Positions 57,121-64,000 of a stretch of 64,000 nucleotides of DNA are shown here, piece by piece. Every line of letters starts with the position of its first letter. Positions within the stretch are counted from its first letter, which is position 1. Under the pieces are notes generated by a model. It was given only the letters and a program-made list of their open reading frames with translations. It searched no databases and was not told where the DNA came from. The stretch is from Dethiobacter alkaliphilus AHT 1. GTDB taxonomy: Bacteria; Bacillota; Dethiobacteria; Dethiobacterales; Dethiobacteraceae. The DNA lies in the NCBI RefSeq assembly GCF_000174415.1, contig NZ_ACJM01000012.1, positions 1 to 64,000 on the forward strand. The letters run 5' to 3'. A program made the position numbers and the translations under genes.

Positions 57121-59049
57121 ATGGAAAAAGTCTGGCCCAAGGAGTATACGCAGTCTATCAACTCGGTTTTTCAGGCGCAGGTAAAAAAGCTTGGCGACAA
57201 GGACATGATTCTGGAAAAGAAGGATGGTGCCTACACGCCCAAGTCGTGGAATGAAGTGGCTGCAGAGGTTAAAGATCTGTCTTTGGGGCTTGTTTCTCTG
57301 GGGGTGCAGCCCAAGGATCGGGTCGCTCTGATGATGACTACGCAGGGCAACTGGTTGATTTCCGATTTGGCCATTTTGTCGGCGGCTGCCATTAATGTTC
57401 CCGTTTATCCCACCAACAGGGGACAGCAAATTGCCCATATTCTAAACGACTCCGAAGCGGGAGTAATTATCGTGGGTAGTGTTGACCTGCTGCGGGAAAT
57501 TTGGCAGGTTTGGGATACAATCCCCAAGCTTAAAACAATTATTATCCCCACCGGCAGCAAGAGTGAACATGCCCTGTCCGACATCACAGGCAATCTGGGA
57601 GATGAGCGTCAGGTCCTGGAGTTTGCGGAAGTGCAGGAAATGGGGCGGGAGTTTGCCCGGGAAAACCCCGATGTATACCAAGAGCGGTGGCAGAGTGTGG
57701 AAAAAGATGATCTGGCCTCGGTGCTCTATACCTCCGGTACCACCGGTAATCCCAAAGGCGTTATGCTGACCCATGATAATTTCCTCTCTAATGTACGCAA
57801 CGCTTTGGAGCGGGTAGAAGTCCATGACTGGTTTGTTACCCTTTCGTTTTTGCCTTTAAGCCATGTGCTGGAAAGAACCGCCGGATATTATATGCCCATG
57901 CTGGTGGGCTGTACCATTGCATATGCCGAAAGCATTGATACGCTGGCCGATAACATGCAGGAAGTTCGTCCCCATTTCTTCGTCTCTGTACCAAGGGTGT
58001 ACGAGAAAGTTTATGCGGGGATTATGGATAAAGTAAATGCGGGCAGCCCGATAAAGAAGAGAATCTTTTTCTGGGCCAAAGGAGTTGCCCGGCAGAATGC
58101 ACAACTGTTTGTTGAGGGGAAAGAGCCGTCCGGTTTCTTTGGTTTTAAGTTTTCTCTGGCCGATAAACTGGTGTTTAGTACTATCAGGGAGCGCATCGGC
58201 GGGCGGCTTGAGTATTGTATCTCCGGCGGCGCGCCGCTGGGCCGGGAACTGGCAGAATTCTTCAATGGCATGAATATCAGGATTCTGGAGGGCTATGGCC
58301 TGACGGAGACTTCACCCATTATCACCTTCAATTGCCTGAAAAATATGCGTTATGGTTCGGTGGGCCAGGTTATTGCCCAAGGTGAAGTGCGCATTGATGA
58401 AGACGGCGAGATCTTAAGTAAGGGTCCGCAAAACTGCCCCGGCTATTATAATAACCCGGAAGCCACAGAGGAGCTTTTGGCCGGCGATTGGCTTAAAACC
58501 GGAGATATCGGATACCTGGATAAAGACGGATTCCTCTTTATTACCGACCGCAAAAAGGATATTATCGTTACCTCCGGCGGTAAAAATGTGGCACCGCAGC
58601 CTCTGGAAGGGCTGATGACCAGTGACCGTTATATTCAGCAGGCGGTAATTCAGGGTGATAAGAAAAATTACCTGGTGGCTATACTGGTCCCCAATTTTGA
58701 GCAGCTGGAAGGTTATGCAAAGGAGAAGGGTTTACAATACGGAAGCCGCAGCGAGCTGCTCAAGTTGCCGGAAGTGCGCAAGCTTTATGCCAAACGTGTG
58801 GCCAAGGCGCTGCAGAATGAACCCCGCTTTGCCCAGGTTAAACGTATCTACCTGATGGAAAATGAGTTTACACTGGAAGCCAAAGAGCTGACACCTACCC
58901 TTAAAATAAAGCGCCGCTTCGTCTTTGAAAAATACAAGGATATCTTCGAAGCGCTGTATGCCGGCACAGATGATGCCATTGAAGTAGAATACAAGCCGGA
59001 AATCGCCCCGGTACAAAGCACCAACGCATCAAAAAGCACCGGTGCCTAA
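57121..59049 (+). CDS. Long-chain fatty acid-CoA ligase (AMP-forming)
   Basis: A 642-residue AMP-dependent synthetase that activates fatty acids to acyl-CoA through an acyl-adenylate. Motifs: the P-loop YTSGTTGNPKGVMLTH near 202, GYGLTETSP near 384, the hinge TGDIGYLDKDGFLFITDRKK near 461 and the C-terminal lysine in ELTPTLKIKRR near 600. The length and linker fit the FadD15-like class with an extended middle domain. It is monocistronic with a good GGAGGG site, a promoter with an operator-like palindrome and a strong terminator. Confidence 0.93.
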   Translation: MEKVWPKEYTQSINSVFQAQVKKLGDKDMILEKKDGAYTPKSWNEVAAEVKDLSLGLVSLGVQPKDRVALMMTTQGNWLISDLAILSAAAINVPVYPTNRGQQIAHILNDSEAGVIIVGSVDLLREIWQVWDTIPKLKTIIIPTGSKSEHALSDITGNLGDERQVLEFAEVQEMGREFARENPDVYQERWQSVEKDDLASVLYTSGTTGNPKGVMLTHDNFLSNVRNALERVEVHDWFVTLSFLPLSHVLERTAGYYMPMLVGCTIAYAESIDTLADNMQEVRPHFFVSVPRVYEKVYAGIMDKVNAGSPIKKRIFFWAKGVARQNAQLFVEGKEPSGFFGFKFSLADKLVFSTIRERIGGRLEYCISGGAPLGRELAEFFNGMNIRILEGYGLTETSPIITFNCLKNMRYGSVGQVIAQGEVRIDEDGEILSKGPQNCPGYYNNPEATEELLAGDWLKTGDIGYLDKDGFLFITDRKKDIIVTSGGKNVAPQPLEGLMTSDRYIQQAVIQGDKKNYLVAILVPNFEQLEGYAKEKGLQYGSRSELLKLPEVRKLYAKRVAKALQNEPRFAQVKRIYLMENEFTLEAKELTPTLKIKRRFVFEKYKDIFEALYAGTDDAIEVEYKPEIAPVQSTNASKSTGA

Positions 59050-59070
59050 ACCAGCGTCAAAACCAACGTC

Positions 59071-59103
59071 AAAACGCAGCCTGAAAACAGGCTGCGTTTT
59101 TTT
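59071..59103 (+). terminator. Terminator of the acyl-CoA ligase gene
   Basis: AAAACGCAGCCTG-aaaa-CAGGCTGCGTTTT, ending in T7. Confidence 0.92.
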
Positions 59104-59133
59104 ACAAATTAGGGACGGACCTTTTTTCGCATT

Positions 59134-59157
59134 CACCATGCAACTTTTTGCATGGTG
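59134..59157. repeat. Perfect hairpin next to dispersed elements
   Basis: CACCATGCAA-cttt-TTGCATGGTG forms a perfect 10-base stem just before the C1-C2 element pair. No gene ends or starts here, and there is no T tail. Confidence 0.6.
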
Positions 59158-59195
59158 AGGTTGCTTCTCCTCGCCGGCACCCTGTCTCAACGGCG

Positions 59196-59243
59196 TGAGA
59201 CAAAATCACCTGCCTGTCCTCGCAGAGGGTCCCCTTTGTCTCA
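59196..59243. repeat. Dispersed palindromic element, copy C1
   Basis: TGAGACA (59196-59202) and TGTCTCA (59237-59243) enclose a core (59209-59234) identical over 26 bases to the reverse complement of the copy A core. A further TGTCTCA at 59183-59189 forms a second palindrome with the left arm. Confidence 0.8.
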
Positions 59244-59250
59244 TGTTTGG

Positions 59251-59282
59251 TGTGGACAGATAAACCTGTCCCTCTGTCCACA
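59251..59282. repeat. Dispersed palindromic element, copy C2
   Basis: TGTGGACA (59251-59258) and TGTCCACA (59275-59282) enclose GATAAACCTGTCCCTC, nearly identical to B2. It follows C1 by 7 bases, repeating the B1-B2 order, and ends 3 bases from the stop of the DUF3231 gene. Confidence 0.8.
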
Positions 59283-59285
59283 CCG

Positions 59286-60251
59286 TTATTGGAGTTTATA
59301 TTGGGGGACGGGGTGGAGCCAGCCTTTGGCGTTGCCGAATTTTATCATTTCATCTATGTAGCCAATTTCTTCGCAGAGGAGTTTTTTGAATTCTTTTCTG
59401 AGGCGGTCTTCCACGGTGCTTTGCTTTAAGGCTTGGGCGTGAAAAGCGGCGGCACCCTGGATGCCGGTAAGCAGGATGCGGAACATATAGTCGTCATCTA
59501 ACAGTTCTGTACTGTCGGACATGGCAAAGTTTTTGGGCGGTTTGGGCAGGGGAATGCCAAGGCGTTCTAACTCTTTTTCCAGCATGGCCGCCTGTTTTTT
59601 TAAAGTTTTTTGCAACCCCACCTTTAAAAGGGCTTTAAATTCCGGATCTTTGGCAAAGGAGTGAAAGATTTCGGTCTGACTGATGTTGTCGTAGCGAAAG
59701 GTGAGATGATCCCAAAGGTGAAAAACACCGCCGGCGGCAATGGTTTCCTTTACTTCCGCGGGAGTTTGCGGGTAGAGAGGAGGGGTTTCCAGCCAGCCTT
59801 TCATTTTCAGGTAGCCCACAACTTTGTCCAGCCGGTCGATGGCTTTATTGACAAATTTTAAAAACAGGGCCCGCAGCCCATCATTGGTGGTGGTGGTGCG
59901 AATGGCTCTTAAGAGCTGTTCCACATTTTCCTGGGCAAAAATAAAGAATTCCTGCGCAATATATTCATCCATCATAATTTCGGTGTTGATGGCGGTGTTT
60001 ACGGCTGCCCGGTTTTTATCGGGCCCGGGGATGCCGTGCTTTTTCAACTCTTTTTCTAATGTTTTGATGTCTTTTTTAATGTCAGTGAGAAAGGTTTTTA
60101 TCACTGCTTTAAAATCTGCATCGTGGGCAAAGTTTTCCCAGGTCTGCATTAACTCCACCGCCAGGTAATTGGCTTTGGCCAGGTCCCAGAGATTATTGGC
60201 TTCCTGGACGTTAATCATTTGGGCTTTGTCTTCCGGTTTGGAAAAGAGCAT
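59286..60251 (-). CDS. DUF3231 family protein, internally duplicated
   Basis: A 321-residue helical protein made of two homologous halves (about 15-150 and 175-310). Matching segments are NLWDLAKANYLAVELMQTWE versus HLWDHLTFRYDNISQTEIFH, and LEKELKKHGIPGP versus LEKELERLGIPLP. This pattern fits DUF3231, a ferritin-like four-helix family common in spore formers. Function is unknown; coat or stress-related roles have been suggested for relatives. No signal peptide is seen. Dispersed elements C1-C2 lie directly after its stop. Confidence 0.78.
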   Translation of the reverse strand: MLFSKPEDKAQMINVQEANNLWDLAKANYLAVELMQTWENFAHDADFKAVIKTFLTDIKKDIKTLEKELKKHGIPGPDKNRAAVNTAINTEIMMDEYIAQEFFIFAQENVEQLLRAIRTTTTNDGLRALFLKFVNKAIDRLDKVVGYLKMKGWLETPPLYPQTPAEVKETIAAGGVFHLWDHLTFRYDNISQTEIFHSFAKDPEFKALLKVGLQKTLKKQAAMLEKELERLGIPLPKPPKNFAMSDSTELLDDDYMFRILLTGIQGAAAFHAQALKQSTVEDRLRKEFKKLLCEEIGYIDEMIKFGNAKGWLHPVPQYKLQ

Positions 60252-60371
60252 TTAAACTGTGTGCCTCCTCATGATAGTAATGGTGATTATTATTTCCCTA
60301 AAGATGTAAAAAAATGTAATGCCAGCTTGATTCTAATGGGTGCCTGATTGGCTGTTTATAAAAAGGAAATA

Positions 60372-60397
60372 AAAAAAGAGCATTGAGCTCTTTTTAA
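60372..60397 (-). terminator. Terminator of the dctP operon
   Basis: AAAAAGAGC pairs with GCTCTTTTT around five bases. On the minus strand the T tail follows the DctP stop at 60422 after about 25 bases. Confidence 0.8.
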
Positions 60398-60421
60398 GTT
60401 TAATCATGGTTCTTGTATTTA

Positions 60422-61447
60422 TTATGGGGTGCCTTGCAGCAGTTCGGTGCCAATGTCGGGCAAAAACATTTGGTGGACAGGCATTAGAGCCTCCCGCCAG
60501 GCTGCCTTTTCTGCTTCGGAAAGATAGTGAACTTCAATTTCACCGCTGTTTATAATACGTTCCAGGTCCCGTTTGTTTTGTTCGGCGGCAATTTTGCGTT
60601 CCCACTGGGTAACTTCGGCCAGGGTTTCTTCCAGAATTTCGCGTATATCTTCAGGAAGTCCCTGCCAGAATGTCTGGTTGGTGAGGACAAGATAGCCCAG
60701 GTAGCCATGGTTGCTGACGGTCAGGTGTTCCTGGACCATGTAAAACCTTTTGGAATAGAGGTTGGAGGGAGGGTTTTCCGCCGCGTTTACTGTTCCCCGC
60801 TCCAGTGCGGCATAAACATCGGAGAAGGGCATGTCCCTGGTCTGTGCCCCCAGTTGGGCAAACTGGGCTTCCAGCACCCGGCTGGGCATGATACGAAAGC
60901 GTAGTCCGGCAAAGTCATCGGGGGTATATAATGGGCGGTTGGCCGTCATAACTTTGAAGCCGTTATCCCACATGGCCAGGGAAAGCATGCTGTCGGTCTG
61001 AAATTTATCCAGAAGCTTTTGTCCTCCTTCACTGTCGATGAAGCGATGTACCTGTTCAAAATCTTCAAACAGGAAAGGCAGGTCAAAAAGCAACAATTCC
61101 GGGAAAAATTCTGTCATTTTGGCGGTGGCGGGTGCGATCATTTGCACATTGTTGTTAATCAGAGCATCCACTTCTTCGCCATCCATATAAAGCTGAGAGT
61201 TGGGATAGACCTGTACTTCCACCAGGCCGTCGGTTCTTTCGTGGACAAGCTCGGCAAATCTTCTGGCCGCCAGACCTTTGGGTGTCAGCTCGGAAACCAC
61301 ATGCGAAAATTTAATGACGATACGCTCGTCTTCCCCCACCTGTTCCAGGTCCAAGGCCCGGTTCTGGCAGCCGGAAAGAAGCAGGGCAAGGGTCATTACG
61401 GTCAGTAGTAAAGCATATAGCAGTTTTGAGGTTGTTATGGTCTGCAT
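60422..61447 (-). CDS. DctP-family TRAP-type substrate-binding lipoprotein
   Basis: A 341-residue extracytoplasmic binding protein. Lipobox LLSGC (Cys27) is followed by the DctP fold. RFRIMPSRVLEAQFAQLGA contains the conserved Arg that grips the ligand carboxylate, and DVYAALERGTVNAAENPPSN is the usual hinge strand. Ligands are typically C4-dicarboxylates or other carboxylic acids. No DctQ/DctM membrane genes are next to it; the operon ends in a terminator. It follows the kinase and regulator genes, which suggests a co-sensor role. ATG 61447 has AGGTGA upstream; a longer frame to 61594 overlaps the regulator gene. Confidence 0.88.
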   Translation of the reverse strand: MQTITTSKLLYALLLTVMTLALLLSGCQNRALDLEQVGEDERIVIKFSHVVSELTPKGLAARRFAELVHERTDGLVEVQVYPNSQLYMDGEEVDALINNNVQMIAPATAKMTEFFPELLLFDLPFLFEDFEQVHRFIDSEGGQKLLDKFQTDSMLSLAMWDNGFKVMTANRPLYTPDDFAGLRFRIMPSRVLEAQFAQLGAQTRDMPFSDVYAALERGTVNAAENPPSNLYSKRFYMVQEHLTVSNHGYLGYLVLTNQTFWQGLPEDIREILEETLAEVTQWERKIAAEQNKRDLERIINSGEIEVHYLSEAEKAAWREALMPVHQMFLPDIGTELLQGTP

Positions 61448-61469
61448 TCTTTTCACCTGCTTGTGGTTA

Positions 61470-62141
61470 TTAAACAACTCGGTACCGGTTAACAGGGCGT
61501 CCCACTGAGCCATATTGTGCTTCGATGGCCAATTTGCCCGTTTTCTCCAGGTAGTCCAGGTAGCGACGGGCCGTAACCCGGGCCAGGCCCACACCTTCAG
61601 CCACCTCTTCGGCAGAGAGCGGGTCTTTTCTTTTTAGCAAAAACAAGAGTACCTGACGCAGGGTAACTTCATTTAGCCCTTTGGGCAGGGTCTCCTGCAT
61701 GCGTGTTTTGTTCATGGTTAAGTCATCGATTTCATCCTGGTCCAACGATGTTTTGCGGTGCAGTTTGCTGTGCAACAGCTTATAAGATTCCAGGGCGCTT
61801 TTTAACCGGGAGAATTTAAAGGGTTTGATGATGTAATCGGTGGCACCGTAGCGGAAAGCATTTTGGATGGTCTCCACATCCCGGGCTGCGGTAACCAGGA
61901 TTACATCGGTGGGGATGTTGTCGGAGCGCAGTTCTTTTAGGGTTTGAATCCCGTCCAAATCAGGCAGGTAGATATCCAAAATCACCACGTCGGGTTGGAT
62001 TTTTCGGATTACAGACAGTGCTTCATACCCGGTTTCGGCGGTGCCCACTATTTCAAAACCGCCGATTTCTTCAATGTACTGCCGGTTGACCTGCATTACC
62101 ATGGGGTCGTCTTCCACAATTACCGTTCTAATTCCCTTCAT
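61470..62141 (-). CDS. CitB/DctR-family response regulator
   Basis: A 223-residue regulator. The receiver domain (about 1-125) has the acidic pocket VEDD, phospho-acceptor Asp in VVILDIYLPDLDG, and the switch Lys in DYIIKPFKFSRL. The C-terminal winged helix-turn-helix (about 155-223) with LSAEEVAEGVGLARVTARRY is typical of the CitB/DcuR class, not LuxR or OmpR outputs. It overlaps the kinase gene by 14 bases. Expected targets are carboxylate-uptake genes, including dctP and possibly the DAACS symporter. Confidence 0.9.
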   Translation of the reverse strand: MKGIRTVIVEDDPMVMQVNRQYIEEIGGFEIVGTAETGYEALSVIRKIQPDVVILDIYLPDLDGIQTLKELRSDNIPTDVILVTAARDVETIQNAFRYGATDYIIKPFKFSRLKSALESYKLLHSKLHRKTSLDQDEIDDLTMNKTRMQETLPKGLNEVTLRQVLLFLLKRKDPLSAEEVAEGVGLARVTARRYLDYLEKTGKLAIEAQYGSVGRPVNRYRVV

Positions 62142-63741
62142 AGGTGGACCTTCTTTCATTTGGAATCCGTATTTCAATATTTGTAAATTGGTCCTGCTCA
62201 CTCTCTACCCGGATTTCGCCGCCCGCATTCATCACCTGCTGATAGACCAGGGACAGCCCCACGCCGCGGTTTTCCTTTGCTTTGGTGGAAAAGCCCGGCT
62301 TAAAGATTTCACTTAAATGTTCCGGCGCAATACCCACGCCCAGGTCTTTGACGCGAATCAGGAAGTGTTCCGGCAGGTTGCGCACCAGAATCTCGATCTT
62401 TCTTTTTTCCTGAGGCAGGCCGCTAACTGCATCCATGGCATTTTCCAACAGGTTGCCGATAATAATCACCGCGGTGCTGCTGTCTAAACCCGCCGGCAAC
62501 TCATTTAGATGAGTCTGAGGGTCGATGGACATCTCGATGCGCAGTTCTTTTGCCCGGCTGTATTTACCAAAGATAAGTCCTGCCACACTGTAATCTTTAA
62601 TATTTTTGGTTAAGAAAAGCGTCAACTCCTCCTGCTCGGCGGTTACCTCAAAAATGTAATCGATGGCTTCATCATACTGTTTCAGCTGAATCAGGCCGGC
62701 AATGGTGTGCAATTTGTTGGCATGCTCGTGGTTTTGCACGCGCAGAGCTTCGATGAACTTTTTAACGCCGGTCAATTCCTCTGCCAGCGTATGCAACTCT
62801 GATTTGTCTTTAAAGGTAGCCACCGCACCCACGATTTCACCGTTAACCACAATGGGGATGCGGGAGACCAGAATGGCCGTGCCGTTAATGGAGCGTTCCT
62901 GGTTGTATTCGGATGTTCCCGTCTCCACCGTGCGGCGCAGATGGGAGTCGGGAATGGCTTCCAGAACCGGTCTGCCGATGTATTCCCCGTCCAGGTGGAG
63001 AATTCGCCGTGCTTCTTCATTAATAACCGTGATATTCATTTCCCGGTCAATGGCGATGATTCCTTCCCCGATGGCATGAAAGACGGAGACACGTTCTTCC
63101 ATCAGGCGGGCCATTTCCGCCGGCTCCATATTATGCATGGTGCGCTTGATATTGTCCGCCAGGTAGATGGAGCCTGCCAGGCCCACGATTAACGCAAACA
63201 AGAGGGAGAAGTAGAAGGTGGTGCGAATATCGCTGAGCAAACCGGTTACAGTGGGTGTCAGAATCCCCACCACCACAACGCCCACCTGCCGGGTTCCCTC
63301 ATCTACCCTGATGGGGACAAAAGCCCGCACCGACGGCCCCATAATTCCTGCTGCCCGTGAGATATATTCATGGTCGGCAAAGGCCGGCCCTTCGTCGCCG
63401 CCTTCAAACTGTTGGCCGATTCGGTCCTGCAGGGGATGAGAGTAGCGGGTTCTGTCCATATCCAGGACCACGATGTATTCCACATTGGTGGCCAGGCGGA
63501 TTCGCTCCGCCACCGGCTGAATATCAGCATCGCCGCCGGGGGTGCCAACATTATTTTGAATTTCTTCAATCTGAGCCACGGTGCGGGCCACAGCCATTGC
63601 CCGGGAACCGATCTCGTCTTCCAGTGTGGCGGAAAAGTTTTCAATTAAAATCATGCCGCCGATTAACACCGCCAGGGCAATCAGGCCAAAAGAGAGAAGC
63701 GTGATTTTCCAGCGCAGCGGCAATTGTCGGGGTAAGCCCAT
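62128..63741 (-). CDS. CitA/DcuS/DctS-type sensor histidine kinase
   Basis: A 537-residue membrane kinase. Two membrane helices (about 13-35 and 176-198) flank an extracytoplasmic PDC/PAS-like sensor that in this family binds citrate or C4-dicarboxylates. A cytoplasmic PAS domain (about 220-325) is followed by the CitA-type H-box VQNHEHANKLHTIAGLIQL and an HATPase with NLLENAMDAV, DLGVGI and RGVGLSLVYQQV. All catalytic motifs are intact. First gene of the kinase-regulator-DctP operon. Confidence 0.91.
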   Translation of the reverse strand: MGLPRQLPLRWKITLLSFGLIALAVLIGGMILIENFSATLEDEIGSRAMAVARTVAQIEEIQNNVGTPGGDADIQPVAERIRLATNVEYIVVLDMDRTRYSHPLQDRIGQQFEGGDEGPAFADHEYISRAAGIMGPSVRAFVPIRVDEGTRQVGVVVVGILTPTVTGLLSDIRTTFYFSLLFALIVGLAGSIYLADNIKRTMHNMEPAEMARLMEERVSVFHAIGEGIIAIDREMNITVINEEARRILHLDGEYIGRPVLEAIPDSHLRRTVETGTSEYNQERSINGTAILVSRIPIVVNGEIVGAVATFKDKSELHTLAEELTGVKKFIEALRVQNHEHANKLHTIAGLIQLKQYDEAIDYIFEVTAEQEELTLFLTKNIKDYSVAGLIFGKYSRAKELRIEMSIDPQTHLNELPAGLDSSTAVIIIGNLLENAMDAVSGLPQEKRKIEILVRNLPEHFLIRVKDLGVGIAPEHLSEIFKPGFSTKAKENRGVGLSLVYQQVMNAGGEIRVESEQDQFTNIEIRIPNERRSTYEGN

Positions 63742-63773
63742 TTATCATCGCTCCTTCATAACTGCCTTAAATC

Positions 63774-63783
63774 TTTCGACAAA
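63774..63783 (-). promoter_or_regulatory. Spo0A-box-like site before the kinase operon
   Basis: TTTGTCGAAA on the minus strand matches the Spo0A box core TGTCGAA exactly. It lies about 33 bases before the kinase start and just after a TATAAAA-like -10 region, a position suited to repression at sporulation onset. The rest of 63742-64000 contains AT-rich sequence and a GCGACC-aggtg-GGTCGC hairpin at 63975-63991, but no gene I can support. Confidence 0.45.
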
Positions 63784-64000
63784 TTATTTTAATTTCCTTT
63801 TATAATGTATTGCCTGTAAGATATTGCCCATGACCATTCGCAATTCTGTAATGACCAAAATGACCAATATCAACAATATGTCCAAATGGTTGCCACTCTG
63901 AATTTTCAAAATTATAATTAATTTAAGATTTAAAAAGTAGTTATCAGTACGACCGAATTATTCTCCTCCTCTTTAGCGACCAGGTGGGTCGCAATCAGAG

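Noticed and set aside
63975-63999. C-terminal end of another minus-strand gene at the right edge (open frame ending ...CDPPGR stop)
   Set aside because: Only about eight codons are visible and no family can be recognised.

Overview
The window looks like chromosome of an anaerobic, endospore-forming Firmicute (Clostridia-like, mid-GC). Evidence: two complete gerA-type germinant receptor operons, a Spo0E-like protein, a Spo0A-box-like site, PerR with rubrerythrin, FMN-binding lipoproteins, an ADP-forming acyl-CoA synthetase, frequent TTG/GTG starts with strong AGGAGG sites, and many hairpin-plus-T terminators. I saw no rRNA, tRNA, CRISPR array, insertion sequence or prophage. Species cannot be fixed from the sequence alone.

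Layout. 1-2.5 kb: end of a NarL-type two-component pair, then perR-rbr behind tandem Per-box-like operators. 2.5-7.7 kb: a frameshifted RACo-like ferredoxin/ASKHA protein, two FMN-binding lipoproteins, an orphan MetH-reactivation-domain protein and a membrane-anchored trypsin-like protease. 7.7-14.6 kb: cupin, Gfo/Idh oxidoreductase, a DAACS dicarboxylate/amino-acid symporter, and a YtxH-DUF948-AI-2E envelope group. 14.6-30.4 kb: ADP-forming acyl-CoA synthetase, uvsE, YaiI, tex, a lytic transglycosylase, a K+ channel, an ftsE-ftsX operon whose third gene joins a PcsB/CwlO coiled coil to DUF3048, AlkD-like, membrane MutS-like and tocopherol-cyclase-like genes. 30.4-37.4 kb: structured tandem repeats, a repeat-bearing secreted protein, and an adaptor-RND-TolC operon with its own frameshifted TetR gene. 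37.4-49.3 kb: P-type ATPase, tiny zinc-ribbon protein, GH-like lipoprotein, a TetR-regulated pair of paralogous membrane proteins, a CofE-like ligase, Spo0E-like, TPR, DNA methylase, PAS histidine kinase and AcuA. 49.3-56.4 kb: tandem gerA operons. 56.5-64 kb: HEPN-like protein, long-chain acyl-CoA ligase, DUF3231, and a CitA/DctS-like kinase-regulator-DctP operon.

Most notable: (1) the FtsEX-linked coiled-coil/DUF3048 fusion, which occupies the place normally held by a peptidoglycan hydrolase or its activator; (2) a family of intergenic elements at 9.4, 11.0 and 59.2 kb whose outer arms covary (GGGAC/GTCCC versus GAGAC/GTCTC) around a shared core; (3) a kinase-regulator-binding-protein operon lacking TRAP permease genes, resembling the Bacillus DctB/DctS/DctR co-sensor, with a DAACS transporter elsewhere in the window; (4) a tripartite RND/TolC pump in a spore former, with its likely repressor frameshifted.
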